From NCBI GenBank assembly GCA_040882055.1, contig JBBECA010000085.1:1-63133 (forward strand): a DNA stretch of 63,133 bases, given 5' to 3'. The position numbers and the translations under genes were made by a program. This DNA is from Nitriliruptor sp040882055 (GTDB lineage: Bacteria > Actinomycetota > Nitriliruptoria > Nitriliruptorales > Nitriliruptoraceae). Each line of letters starts with the position of its first letter. Within the stretch, counting starts at the first letter, position 1. The notes under the pieces are model-generated. The model saw only the letters and a list, made by a program, of their open reading frames with translations, did not search any database and was not told the origin of the DNA. This document shows positions 25,828 through 34,573 of this stretch, piece by piece.

Positions 25828-26760
25828 TCAGGCGCTCCGCGCGGCCTGACGCTCGGCGCGGGCAGCGCGCTTGTCGTCGTAGTGCGTCGCCATCTGGTCG
25901 AGCCCGGTCAGGAACGCGCTGAGCTGGTCGCGTGCCTGCTCCGCCTGGTCGTCGAGACCCTCGACCTCGAAGACGCGCCAGTGCCGTAGCAGCGGCCACA
26001 CCACGTCGTCGTGGTGGACGCGGAGGTCGTAGATCCCGGCCTTGGCGATCTGCACGGCCTTGCGGTTGAAGTCGCGCATCCCGGCGCCCGGCATCTGGAA
26101 GGCCTGGACCTCGGCGGCGATGGCCTCGATCGCGCGGGACGGGTCGAGGTGCAGCGACGCCGTGACGAGGTCGCGGTAGAAGATCATGTGCAGGTTCTCG
26201 TCCTTCGAGATCCGCGCCATGATCCGATCCGCGACCGGATCGTCCGAGAAGCGCCCCGTGTTGCGGTGGCTGATCCGGGTGGCCAGCTCCTGGAACGAGA
26301 CGTACACCATGCCGCGGAGCGCGTCCTTCCCGTCCCGGTCGTAGCCGGTCATCATCTGCTGCATCCGACCGCGCTCGAGCTCGACGGGGTCGATGGCGCG
26401 GGTGACGGTGAGGTAGTCGCGCAGCACGATCGAGTGGCGACCCTCCTCGGCGGTCCAGCGGTGGGTCCAGTTGATCCACGCGCCGTCACCGGTGCCGAAC
26501 ATCTCGAAGATCTCGCGGTGGTAGCTCGGCAGGTTGTCCTCGGTGAGCAGGTTCACCTCGAAGGCGATCTGCGCCACCCCCGTGAGCCGGGAGTGGTCCG
26601 GCGTCCAGGGCTCGCTGTCGAAGTCGCGGCCCTGCGAGTACGGGACGTACTCGTGCGGGAACCACTCCTCAGCCACCTGCTCGTGTCGTCGCAGTTGCTG
26701 GTCCGCGACGGGCTCGAGCTCGGCGAGCAGATCACGGTCGGTCAGGCGTGTGGCGGACAA
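25828..26760 (-). CDS. Acyl-ACP desaturase (soluble di-iron, DesA-like)
   Basis: Introduces a double bond into acyl-ACP using a carboxylate-bridged di-iron centre. Two EExxH-type iron motifs are seen, TAEEGRHSIVLRDYL and SKDENLHMIFYRDLV, with an earlier Glu in LLTEDNLPSYH. At 310 aa it matches the mycobacterial DesA1/DesA2 and plant stearoyl-ACP desaturase group. The start is a TTG at 26760, preceded by GGAG at 7-base spacing. This is a rare codon choice that may lower expression. A compound palindromic operator sits 20-50 bases upstream over the probable -10 (TAACCT on this strand), suggesting repression by a TetR-like lipid regulator. Confidence 0.9.
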   Translation of the reverse strand: MSATRLTDRDLLAELEPVADQQLRRHEQVAEEWFPHEYVPYSQGRDFDSEPWTPDHSRLTGVAQIAFEVNLLTEDNLPSYHREIFEMFGTGDGAWINWTHRWTAEEGRHSIVLRDYLTVTRAIDPVELERGRMQQMMTGYDRDGKDALRGMVYVSFQELATRISHRNTGRFSDDPVADRIMARISKDENLHMIFYRDLVTASLHLDPSRAIEAIAAEVQAFQMPGAGMRDFNRKAVQIAKAGIYDLRVHHDDVVWPLLRHWRVFEVEGLDDQAEQARDQLSAFLTGLDQMATHYDDKRAARAERQAARSA

Positions 26761-26778
26761 GGAGCGCTCCGGCGTCAG

Positions 26779-26810
26779 GTTACGTTACCGTAACTTACGG
26801 AACCGTAACG
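26779..26810 (-). promoter_or_regulatory. Compound palindromic operator at the desaturase promoter
   Basis: Two adjacent dyads are present: GTTAC-C-GTAAC at 26784-26794 and TTACGG-AA-CCGTAA at 26795-26808, with a further GTTAC at 26779. The AT content is far above the neighbourhood. On the minus strand TAACCT at 26784-26779 is a candidate -10 overlapped by the site. This arrangement is typical of TetR-family repressor sites on lipid genes. The regulator is not encoded nearby. Confidence 0.65.
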
Positions 26811-26851
26811 TCGCGGTCAAGGGTCGCGCCCTGGACCGTCGGACGCGCTGC

Positions 26852-27562
26852 TCAGTCCCCGGCCGGCGGGGGCAGGCCGACCCACCGGTGTGCACCGTCC
26901 GCCGTCACCTCGCGCTTCCAGACCGGCGCGCGGTCCTTGACCCGTTCGAGTCCGTCGCGGCAGGCGGCGAAGGCGACCTCGCGGTGGGCCGAGCACGCCG
27001 CGACGAGGATGGTGTGATCGCCGACGGCGAGCTGACCGGTGGCGTGCAGCAGCGCGAGCCCTCGGACCCCGGGGTGCTCGACGAGCAGCTCGGCGGCGAT
27101 GTCGGCCAACACCTTCTCGGCCATCTCGGGGTAGGCGGAGTAGTCGAGGCGCACGACCCCGTCGAGGTCCGGTGCGTGGTCACGCACGGTGCCGAGGAAG
27201 GACACCGCGCCGCCGACGTCCGGGGCCGTGATGGACGCCAGCACCTCGTCGACGGCGAACGGCGGCTCGACCAGTCCCGTCACCACCGTCGGGGCCCCGG
27301 CGCCTCGATCGGCGGCACCACCGGCCACCGGCGGGAGCACCGCGACCTCACGAGCCCCTGCGAGCGGGGTGGTCGCCGTGGCCACCTCGAGGTCGACCGC
27401 GATGCTCACCCGGGGCAGCAGGTCCGCCAGCGGGGGGTGGTCGGCGGCGAGCTGCGCGCGGAGGTCGGCGACGGTGGCGTCCTCGGGCACCTCGACGAGC
27501 ACGCGTCGTCGGCCGCCCACGCGTTCGGCGAGCCCACCGAACAGCCGCACCTCGACCTGCAT
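26852..27562 (-). CDS. moaX: MoaD-MoaE fusion, molybdopterin synthase (MoaX-like)
   Basis: Molybdopterin synthase inserts two dithiolene sulfurs into cyclic pyranopterin monophosphate. Residues 1-82 are MoaD (beta-grasp) ending in VAGG at 79-82, the Gly-Gly whose C-terminal thiocarboxylate carries sulfur. After a 10-residue linker, MoaE runs from about 91 to 236 with FLGTVRDH, SAHREVAF and the catalytic lysines of KDRAPVWKRE. The Gly-Gly is internal, so the protein must be cleaved after it to work, as reported for M. tuberculosis MoaX. ATG 27562 follows GGAGG by 5 bases; TAGCGT lies at 27593-27588. It is divergent from the kinase gene, with moaA 1.9 kb away. Confidence 0.92.
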   Translation of the reverse strand: MQVEVRLFGGLAERVGGRRRVLVEVPEDATVADLRAQLAADHPPLADLLPRVSIAVDLEVATATTPLAGAREVAVLPPVAGGAADRGAGAPTVVTGLVEPPFAVDEVLASITAPDVGGAVSFLGTVRDHAPDLDGVVRLDYSAYPEMAEKVLADIAAELLVEHPGVRGLALLHATGQLAVGDHTILVAACSAHREVAFAACRDGLERVKDRAPVWKREVTADGAHRWVGLPPPAGD

Positions 27563-27587
27563 CTCGTCCTCCGGGTCGCCGGCGACC

Positions 27588-27593
27588 ACGCTA
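27588..27593 (-). promoter_or_regulatory. Candidate -10 element for the moaD-moaE gene
   Basis: On the minus strand TAGCGT (27593-27588) fits TANNNT and lies about 26 bases upstream of the ATG at 27562. The divergent kinase -10 is 48 bases away. Confidence 0.45.
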
Positions 27594-27640
27594 CCCCCGT
27601 CCGGACGGCCACCCCGGCCGTCCGTCGTTCCGCTGCCGGT

Positions 27641-27654
27641 TACCGTCGTCGACG
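27641..27654 (+). promoter_or_regulatory. Leaderless-type -10 element before the Ser/Thr kinase
   Basis: TACCGT at 27641-27646 is separated from the ATG at 27655 by eight bases, with no ribosome site between. A leaderless or near-leaderless transcript is predicted. Confidence 0.55.
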
Positions 27655-29415
27655 ATGTCTCCCGGGACCGACCGCCGTATCGGCGGACGCTACGAGCTCA
27701 CCAGGCGCATCGCGCGCGGAGGCGGTGGGACCGTGTGGGCTGGCTACGACCACCTGCTCGAGCGGGAGGTCGCCGTCAAGCACGTCCCGATCGCCGGGGA
27801 CCTGCCCGCCGCCGAACGCGACAAGCTCCGCGCGCGCGTCAGGTCCGAGGCGCGAGCGGCCGCACGGTTGCTGCACCCCTCGGCGGTGGCGATCTTCGAC
27901 GTGGTCGCCGACGACGGGGACGTCCACCTCGTCCTCGAGCTCGTCGAGGCACCGACCCTCGACGAGCTGGTCGGCCGCGGCGGGGCGCTCGACGAGCACC
28001 GCGTGGCGCTCCTCGGTCTCGGCCTGGTGGACGTCCTGCACGCCGCCCACGCGCGCGGGATCGTCCACCGCGACGTCAAGCCGTCGAACATCTTCGTCAC
28101 CGACGGCGATGCCGTGAAGCTGACCGACTTCGGTATCGCTGCCGTCGAAGGCGAGGCCCGGCTCACCAGGACCGGTGCCACGATGGGGTCGCCGCAGTTC
28201 ATCGCCCCCGAGCAGGCGCTCGGACACGATGCGGATCCGGCCGCCGATCTGTGGGGGCTCGGCGCGTCCCTCTACCTCGCCGTCGAGGGCGCGCCACCGT
28301 TCGAGCGCGGTAACGCGGTCGCCACCGTGCACGCCGTCGTCCACGATCCCGCGCGTCCGTTCGAGCGTGCCGACGTGCTGGCGCCGCTCATCGCCGCGCT
28401 GCTCGAGAAGGAACCGTCGTCGCGACCGGAGGTGGGCTGGTTGCGGTCGGAGTTCGCGCGCATCGCCGGCGTCGACACGCCACCGGCGATGCCCGCACGC
28501 GGGCCGGTGGTCCCCGTCAGCAGCACCCCGGCCGGCGGCGCCGAGGCCGGCGCGGCGCAGGAGACCGACGGTGCCTTGGCGGCGTCCGTCGACGTGCCGA
28601 GGCAACAGGTGCCGGCGACCACACCCTCGACCGAGGTGGGCGCCCGCACGCCCGCGTGGCGCCGGGGCTTGCCGGCGGCCGCGGCCGTCGCCCTGCTCGC
28701 CCTCGTCGGGGTCGTGCTCCTGCTCGACGGGGGTGACGATCCGGACGCTGGTCCCACGCTGACCGCGCCGGGTCACGGCGATCCGTCGAGCGATCCGGAG
28801 GCCACGGGTGGCAGCGGTCCGGCCGCCGATGCCCCCGACGACGGCTCCGGCGCCGGAGCCGACGACGGTGCCGGAGCCGACGACGGGGCCGGCGACGGGT
28901 CGGGTGGCGACACCGGGACCGCCGGCGGGGTCAGCGGTGGGGACGGCGAGAGTGGTGCGGATACCGACGTCCCCGAAGCCGATGTGCCGGACGACTGGCG
29001 GACCGTCGACGGCCCGGCCTACGAGGTCGCCGTGCCCGCCGACTGGGAGGTCCGCCAGGGCGAGGGGCGGCTCGTCGATCACCGCGATCCGGACAGCACC
29101 ACCTACCTCCGGGTCGACTGGACCCCGGATCCGCGTCCGGACCCGTACGCCAACTGGGAGGAGCTGTCGGCCTCGCTCGCCCAGCGCTTCGACGACTACG
29201 AGGAGCTGCAGTTGACCGAGCTGAGCTTCCGCGGGAACCCGGCCGCGCTGCTCGAGTACACCTACACCGCCGGGGGTGCCCAGCTGCGCGCGTACAACCT
29301 CAACCTCCTCGCCGGCGACCGCGCCTACGCGCTGAACCTGCAGAGCAGCGCTGCGGACTGGGACCAGGTCGAGCCGATGTTCCCCGCGATCGTGGGCGGC
29401 TTCCATCCGGAGTGA
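27655..29415 (+). CDS. Membrane Ser/Thr protein kinase (PknB type) with extracellular domain
   Basis: The N-terminal kinase domain (about 12-280) is complete: glycine loop IARGGGGTVWAG, catalytic Lys42 (VAVKHV), catalytic loop GIVHRDVKPSN near 139, LTDFGIA, and GSPQFIAPEQAL. One membrane helix (about 339-360) leads to an acidic Gly/Asp/Ala-rich spacer of about 75 residues. A folded C-terminal domain of about 140 aa (DWRTVDGPAYEVAVPADWEV to the end) resembles DUF1795/PsbP-like sensor domains. There are no PASTA repeats, so it is not the cell-division PknB. The likely signal is extracytoplasmic; the ligand is unknown. It lies between two molybdenum-cofactor genes. Confidence 0.92.
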   Translation: MSPGTDRRIGGRYELTRRIARGGGGTVWAGYDHLLEREVAVKHVPIAGDLPAAERDKLRARVRSEARAAARLLHPSAVAIFDVVADDGDVHLVLELVEAPTLDELVGRGGALDEHRVALLGLGLVDVLHAAHARGIVHRDVKPSNIFVTDGDAVKLTDFGIAAVEGEARLTRTGATMGSPQFIAPEQALGHDADPAADLWGLGASLYLAVEGAPPFERGNAVATVHAVVHDPARPFERADVLAPLIAALLEKEPSSRPEVGWLRSEFARIAGVDTPPAMPARGPVVPVSSTPAGGAEAGAAQETDGALAASVDVPRQQVPATTPSTEVGARTPAWRRGLPAAAAVALLALVGVVLLLDGGDDPDAGPTLTAPGHGDPSSDPEATGGSGPAADAPDDGSGAGADDGAGADDGAGDGSGGDTGTAGGVSGGDGESGADTDVPEADVPDDWRTVDGPAYEVAVPADWEVRQGEGRLVDHRDPDSTTYLRVDWTPDPRPDPYANWEELSASLAQRFDDYEELQLTELSFRGNPAALLEYTYTAGGAQLRAYNLNLLAGDRAYALNLQSSAADWDQVEPMFPAIVGGFHPE

Positions 29416-29419
29416 GCGG

Positions 29420-29433
29420 TACCGTCGGTCCGG
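29420..29433 (+). promoter_or_regulatory. Leaderless-type -10 element before moaA
   Basis: TACCGT at 29420-29425 lies eight bases before the moaA ATG, overlapping the end of the upstream kinase region. No ribosome site lies between, so moaA can be transcribed on its own as a leaderless message. Confidence 0.55.
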
Positions 29434-30462
29434 ATGAGTGACTCACGGACGACGCCGCTGCTCGACCGGCTCGGCAGGCCGGTCGAGGACCTGCGTGTCT
29501 CGGTGACCGACCGCTGCAACCTGCGGTGCCGGTACTGCATGCCGCGCGAGGTCTTCGGGCCGCAGTACGCCTTCCTCCCGCGTGAGGAGCTGCTGAGCTT
29601 CGAGGAGCTCGAACGGATCGTCCGCGTCGCGGTGGGGCTCGGCGTGACCAAGGTCCGGTTGACGGGCGGCGAACCGCTGCTGCGCAAGGACCTGCCCGAT
29701 CTGGTCGCCAGGCTCGCCGCCATCGACGGGCTCGACGACCTGGCCCTCACCACCAACGGCCTGCTGCTCGCGCGGCACGCCGACGAGCTCGCGGCCGCTG
29801 GACTGCACCGCATCACCGTCAGCCTCGATGCGCTCGACGAGACCACGTTCCGGGCCGTCGCCGACACGAAGGCGTCGGTGCTCGGGGTGCTCGACGGCAT
29901 CGACGCCGCACGGCGGGCCGGCCTCGGACCCATCAAGGTCAACACCGTGCTGCGGCGTGGGGTGAACGACGACCAGCTCGAGGACCTGGCCGACTGGGCG
30001 CGTGAGGCGGACGTCACGCTGCGGTTCATCGAGTTCATGGACGTCGGCACCACCAACGGCTGGCTCCGCGAAGGCGTCGTCCCCGCGGCCGAGATCGTGG
30101 CCCGTATCGACGCCCGCTGGCCCGTCGACCCGCTCGACCGCGACCACCCGGGCGAGGTCGCCGAGCGTTACCGCTACCGCGACGGAGCTGGCGAGGTGGG
30201 TGTCGTCGCTTCGGTCACGCGGGCGTTCTGTCGTGACTGCACGCGGGCTCGGCTGACCGCGATCGGTGAGCTGTTCACCTGCCTGTTCGCCTCGGAAGGC
30301 TCCGATCTCCGGGGGCTCCTGCGCGACGAGGCGGCGGACGACGCCGCCCTCCGCGACCGGCTCGTGGCGATCTGGTCGGCACGGACCGACCGCGCCTCGG
30401 AGCTCCGCGCCGAGGACGGCCTCACCGGCCCGCGGGTCGAGATGTCCTACATCGGCGGCTGA
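29434..30462 (+). CDS. moaA: GTP 3',8-cyclase MoaA
   Basis: Radical-SAM enzyme that starts molybdenum-cofactor synthesis from GTP. The N-terminal cluster motif is CNLRCRYC, followed by LTGGEPLLRKD (SAM binding). The second cluster uses Cys residues in FCRDCTRARLTAIGELFTC. The protein ends in Gly-Gly (SYIGG), the C-terminal tail needed for activity. The 342-aa length is normal. The 3' end overlaps the convergent argF by 16 bp. moaC is not in the window, but the moaD-moaE fusion is 1.9 kb upstream and the molybdenum hydroxylase operon 8 kb downstream. Confidence 0.96.
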   Translation: MSDSRTTPLLDRLGRPVEDLRVSVTDRCNLRCRYCMPREVFGPQYAFLPREELLSFEELERIVRVAVGLGVTKVRLTGGEPLLRKDLPDLVARLAAIDGLDDLALTTNGLLLARHADELAAAGLHRITVSLDALDETTFRAVADTKASVLGVLDGIDAARRAGLGPIKVNTVLRRGVNDDQLEDLADWAREADVTLRFIEFMDVGTTNGWLREGVVPAAEIVARIDARWPVDPLDRDHPGEVAERYRYRDGAGEVGVVASVTRAFCRDCTRARLTAIGELFTCLFASEGSDLRGLLRDEAADDAALRDRLVAIWSARTDRASELRAEDGLTGPRVEMSYIGG

Positions 30463-31469
30463 TCGCCCCGGTCGCCGATGGTGGCGACCATCAGGGCCTT
30501 GATGGTGTGCATGCGGTTCTCGGCCTGGTCGAAGACGATCGAACGGTCGGACTCGAACAGCTCGTCGGTCACCTCGAGGCAGTCGAGCCCGGTGCGCTCG
30601 TACAGCGCCGCACCGATCTCGGTCTCCCGGTCGTGGAAGGCCGGCAGGCAGTGCATGAACTTCGTCGCCGGGTTGCCGGTGGCCCGGACCGTGTCCATCG
30701 AGACCCGGTAGGGCCGCAGCAGCTCGATCCGCTCGTCCCACACCTCGACCGGTTCGCCCATGGACACCCACACGTCGGTGTAGAGGAAGTCGGCGCCCGC
30801 GACCCCCTCGGCCACGTCCTCGGTGTGGGTGATGCGCGCACCGGTGCGCCCCGCGAGCTCCTCCGCCTGGGCGACCACCTCCGGCTCGTTCCACAGCGCC
30901 CTCGGTGCGACCATCCGCACGTCCATGCCGACCATGGCGGCGGCGACGAGCAGTGAGTTGCCCACGTTGTTGCGGGCATCCCCGAGGTAGGCGAGCGTGA
31001 GCTCCTCGAGCGGCCGGTCGCTGTGCTCACGCATGGTCAGGGTGTCGCACAGGGTCTGGGTCGGGTGCCACGCGTCGGTCAGGCCGTTCCACACCGGCAC
31101 GCCGGCGAACTCCCCGAGGATCTCGACGCTGCGCTGCGACGCCCCGCGGAACTGGATGCCGTCGTAGAAGCGGCCGAGCACGCGGGCGGTGTCCTTCATC
31201 GACTCCTTGTGGCCGATCTGCGTGCCCGTTGGTTCGAGGTAGCTGACGTGGGCGCCCTGGTCGTGGGCCGCGACCTCGAAGGCGCACCGGGTCCGTGTCG
31301 AGGTCTTCTCGAACACCAGGGCGATGTTGCGTCCGGTCAGACGCGAACGTTCCCGTCCCGCGCGCTTGTCGGCCTTGAGTTCGGCGGCCAGGTCGAGCAG
31401 CGAACGCCACTCCTCCGGTGTGAGGTCGAGCTCGCTGAGCAGGTTGCGCTGGCGCAGGTCGGTCGGCAC
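30447..31469 (-). CDS. argF: Ornithine carbamoyltransferase
   Basis: Transfers carbamoyl phosphate to ornithine, giving citrulline. The carbamoyl-phosphate loop is STRTRCAFEVAA, with HPTQTLCD. The ornithine loop is HCLPAFHD, and VSMGEP (here VWVSMGEPVEVW) matches the E. coli-type subgroup. Length is 340 aa. No other arginine gene is adjacent, so anabolic ArgF versus catabolic ArcB cannot be separated. The start is GTG with AGGTGAC close by. The 3' end overlaps moaA by 16 bp on the opposite strand. Confidence 0.92.
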   Translation of the reverse strand: MPTDLRQRNLLSELDLTPEEWRSLLDLAAELKADKRAGRERSRLTGRNIALVFEKTSTRTRCAFEVAAHDQGAHVSYLEPTGTQIGHKESMKDTARVLGRFYDGIQFRGASQRSVEILGEFAGVPVWNGLTDAWHPTQTLCDTLTMREHSDRPLEELTLAYLGDARNNVGNSLLVAAAMVGMDVRMVAPRALWNEPEVVAQAEELAGRTGARITHTEDVAEGVAGADFLYTDVWVSMGEPVEVWDERIELLRPYRVSMDTVRATGNPATKFMHCLPAFHDRETEIGAALYERTGLDCLEVTDELFESDRSIVFDQAENRMHTIKALMVATIGDRGDQPPM

Positions 31470-31591
31470 GGGTCACCTGTCCGCTTCGTCGGGGAGCGCA
31501 GCATGCCGGACCGGGCCCTCGCTGTCGGCGCGGACGCGCGCACCCGGGGACGGTTAGCCTGCGGCGACCGCTGCTGGAGGAGCTCGTTCCG

Positions 31592-33241
31592 ATGGACGCC
31601 GACATCATCGTGGTCGGTGGCGGGCTCGCGGGCCTCGTCGCCGCGGCAGAAGCTGCCGACGCGGGTCGCCGCGTCATCGTGGTCGACCAGGAACCCGAGG
31701 CCAACCTCGGCGGCCAGGCCTTCTGGTCCTTCGGGGGCCTGTTCCTGGTCGACTCGCCCGAGCAGCGTCGCCTGCGCATCGCCGACAGCTACGAGCTCGC
31801 CCACCAGGACTGGATGGGCACCGCCGGTTTCGACCGTGACGAGGACCACTGGCCGCGCCAGTGGGCCGAGGCGTACCTCGACTTCGCGGCGGGCGAGAAG
31901 CGGCCGTGGTTGCTCGAGCAGGGCATCTCGTTCTTCCCGCTGGTCGGTTGGGCCGAGCGGGGGAGCGGCCTGGCCACCGGTCACGGCAACTCGGTGCCCC
32001 GCTTCCACATCGTCTGGGGGACCGGCCCGGCGATCGTCGAGGCCTTCGCCCGGCGGGTCCGCGCACACGTCGAGACCGGCCGGGTCGAGCTGCGCTTCCG
32101 TCACCGGGTCGACCAGCTCACCTCCACGGCCGGCGCGGTCGACGGCATCAGCGGCGCGATCCTCGAGGACGACGATGCCGATCGCGGCGTCAAGACCTCG
32201 CGGACCGAGATCGGCACCTTCGAGCTGCACGCCCAGGCCGTCATCGTCACCTCGGGGGGGATCGGCGCGAACCACGACCTGGTCCGCGAGAACTGGCCGG
32301 ACCGGCTCGGGCCGGCGCCGCGCAAGCTGTTGTCCGGGGTGCCCGACCACGTCGATGGCCGGATGCTGAGGATCAGCGAGGACGCCGGCGCATCGCTCAT
32401 CAACCGCGACCGCATGTGGCACTACACCGAGGGCATCGAGAACCACACCCCGATCTGGTCCCGGCACGGGATCCGCATCCTGCCCGGTCCCTCCTCGCTG
32501 TGGCTCGACGCGACCGGCAAGCGGCTGCCGGTGCCGCTGTTCCCCGGCTTCGACACCCTCGGCACGCTCGAGCACATCGGCCGCACCGGGCACGAGCACA
32601 CCTGGTTCATCCTCACCCAGCGCATCATCGAGAAGGAGTTCGCCCTGTCGGGCTCCGAGCAGAACCCGGACCTGACCGGCAAGGACCTGAAGCTGCTCGG
32701 CAAGCGCCTCGGCGCCGGGGCTCCCGGGCCGGTGGAGCTGTTCAAGGAGCAGGGCGTCGACTTCGTCGTCGAGGACAACCTCGAAGCCCTGGTGCGCGGC
32801 ATGAACGCGCTGACGGAGACCCCGCTGCTCGACTTCGACCAGGTCCGCACCGAGGTCCAGGCGCGCGACCGCGAGCTGAGGAACCCCTTCACCAAGGACC
32901 TGCAGATCGCGGCCATGCGTGACACCCGCAGCTTCATCGGGGACAAGATCATGCGGGTCGCGCCGCTGCACCGTCTGCTCGATCCGGCGGCCGGTCCGCT
33001 CATCGGCGTCAAGCTCAACCTGCTGACCCGCAAGACCCTCGGTGGGCTCGAGACCGACCTCGACGCGCGCGTCCTCCAGCCCGGCGGCGGCCCCCTGCCG
33101 GGGGTCTACGCCGCCGGTGAGGTGGCCGGGTTCGGTGGTGGCGGCATGCACGGGTACCGCTCGCTCGAGGGCACCTTCCTCGGTGGCTGCATCTTCAGCG
33201 GACGGACCGCGGGTCGCGCCGCGGCAGCTGCCACGGCGTGA
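31592..33241 (+). CDS. FAD-binding dehydrogenase (KsdD / Rv0785-like)
   Basis: A fumarate-reductase/3-ketosteroid-dehydrogenase superfamily flavoprotein of 549 aa. The N-terminal FAD fold is IIVVGGGLAGLVAAAEAADAG with VVDQEPEANLGGQAFWSFGG, and the C-terminal FAD segment is VYAAGEVAGFGGGGMHGYRSLEGTFLGG. The long middle region with HIVWGTGPAIVEAFARRV resembles the actinobacterial group that includes M. tuberculosis Rv0785, of unsettled substrate. TAGCCT at 31555 is a likely -10, and GGAGGAG lies before the ATG. It is translationally coupled to the DUF3754 gene (4-bp overlap). Confidence 0.85.
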   Translation: MDADIIVVGGGLAGLVAAAEAADAGRRVIVVDQEPEANLGGQAFWSFGGLFLVDSPEQRRLRIADSYELAHQDWMGTAGFDRDEDHWPRQWAEAYLDFAAGEKRPWLLEQGISFFPLVGWAERGSGLATGHGNSVPRFHIVWGTGPAIVEAFARRVRAHVETGRVELRFRHRVDQLTSTAGAVDGISGAILEDDDADRGVKTSRTEIGTFELHAQAVIVTSGGIGANHDLVRENWPDRLGPAPRKLLSGVPDHVDGRMLRISEDAGASLINRDRMWHYTEGIENHTPIWSRHGIRILPGPSSLWLDATGKRLPVPLFPGFDTLGTLEHIGRTGHEHTWFILTQRIIEKEFALSGSEQNPDLTGKDLKLLGKRLGAGAPGPVELFKEQGVDFVVEDNLEALVRGMNALTETPLLDFDQVRTEVQARDRELRNPFTKDLQIAAMRDTRSFIGDKIMRVAPLHRLLDPAAGPLIGVKLNLLTRKTLGGLETDLDARVLQPGGGPLPGVYAAGEVAGFGGGGMHGYRSLEGTFLGGCIFSGRTAGRAAAAATA

Positions 33242-34518
33242 ACGACGAGGGAACCGACACGCCCGCGGGACGGTTCATCCCGGTGCGGCAACGCGACCTC
33301 GTCGACCGCTTGGCCGCCGACGGGGCGCTGGACGACGAGGACCAGCGCCGGTTCCTGCCCCTCGTCGACCTGCTGGATGCGACGTTCCACTTCGAGTTCC
33401 GCTCCCGCCTCGAGGCGCTGAAGGACGCGTACGCGCCGTTCCGCCAGGATCCCGACACCCGCACGATCCGCTCCCGCGACCCGGAGGAGCTGGCCGAGGC
33501 ACGGCGCGAGCTCGTCCGTGGGCTCGAGGAGCTGCTCGAGGACGCGAACTTCGAACGCATCACGCTCGACGAGATCCACCAGGCGTTCGAGGAGGAGTCG
33601 CTGCTGTCGGTCCGGGTCGAGGTGGACTTCGACGACCTCGACGAGGTGCTGGTGTTCCGCCGCGGCGTCAACGTTCGCGAGCAACAGGTCAAGTCGTGGG
33701 GTGGCCTGCGCGAGCGCACCGTCACGTTCACCAACTACGAGAAGGTCCTGCTGTTCGTGACGTTCAAGGACGACGCGCACTTCGGGCACCGTGAGGTCGA
33801 CGTCGACGCGTTGCCCTTCGACCCCGGCTCGACGGTCATCAAGCTCTTCCAGGACGTCCCCCGCGCCGACATCGAGATGCTCTTCCCCAACACCGAGGTG
33901 AAGATGCGGCGGATCGACAAGCTACTCATCGGCATCCCGGCGGTGATCAGCGGGATCATCGTCGCCGCCACGCGGCTGGCAGCGACCGTCGGTCTGATCC
34001 TGCTGCTCCTGGGGTTCTGGCTCGGGTTCCGGGACGAGCCGGTCGAGCTCGACCAGTCCACCCTGCTGGCGCTCGGCGCCGGGCTCGGGACCCTCGGCAG
34101 CTACCTGATCCGCCAGTTCACCAAGTACAAGGCGCGACAGATGGAGTTCATGAAGACGCTGGCCGACAACCTCTACTTCCGCAACCTCGACAACGACGCG
34201 GGGGTCTTCTTCAACCTCATCGACTCGGCCGAGGAGGAGGAGGTCAAGGAGGCGCTGCTCGGCTGGTACTTCCTGCGCGCCGCCGGCGGGCCGTGCTCGC
34301 GCCAACAGCTCGACGCGGCGGTCGAGGCCTGGTTCGCCGCGCAGCTCGACATCCGGTTCGACTTCGAGGTCTGCGACGGCGTCGAGAAGCTGCGTCGTCT
34401 CGGGCTCGTGGAGGGGGACGACGAGGCGCTCAGCGCGGTGCCGGCCGACGAGGCGCTCCGACGGCTCGACGCCAGTTGGGACCGCTTCTTCGACCACAGC
34501 CCGGGCACCTCAGCTTGA
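33238..34518 (+). CDS. DUF3754 membrane protein
   Basis: A 426-aa protein of unknown function matching DUF3754 (TMEM143-like): VKSWGGLRERTVTFTNYEKVLLFVTF, then LFQDVPRADIEMLFPNTEVKMRRIDKLLIG. Two hydrophobic helices follow (about 237-262 and 275-290), then YLIRQFTKYKARQMEFMKTLADNLYFRNLDNDAGVFFNLIDSAEEEE. The N-terminal 200 residues and the tail are soluble and strongly acidic. Homologous domains occur in mitochondrial and cyanobacterial membrane proteins. Its start lies within the stop of the FAD dehydrogenase, which suggests a functional pair. Confidence 0.78.
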   Translation: MNDEGTDTPAGRFIPVRQRDLVDRLAADGALDDEDQRRFLPLVDLLDATFHFEFRSRLEALKDAYAPFRQDPDTRTIRSRDPEELAEARRELVRGLEELLEDANFERITLDEIHQAFEEESLLSVRVEVDFDDLDEVLVFRRGVNVREQQVKSWGGLRERTVTFTNYEKVLLFVTFKDDAHFGHREVDVDALPFDPGSTVIKLFQDVPRADIEMLFPNTEVKMRRIDKLLIGIPAVISGIIVAATRLAATVGLILLLLGFWLGFRDEPVELDQSTLLALGAGLGTLGSYLIRQFTKYKARQMEFMKTLADNLYFRNLDNDAGVFFNLIDSAEEEEVKEALLGWYFLRAAGGPCSRQQLDAAVEAWFAAQLDIRFDFEVCDGVEKLRRLGLVEGDDEALSAVPADEALRRLDASWDRFFDHSPGTSA

Positions 34519-34561
34519 CGCGGTGGCCGTCGAACGGCCGGACGCGTCGTCGGTTCCCATC

Positions 34562-34573
34562 TACCGTCGGACG
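34562..34573 (+). promoter_or_regulatory. Leaderless-type -10 element before phaC
   Basis: TACCGT at 34562-34567 is followed after six bases by an in-frame GTG at 34574. A ribosome site (GAGAGGAGG) lies further down, before a TTG at 34595, so two start options compete. Confidence 0.45.
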
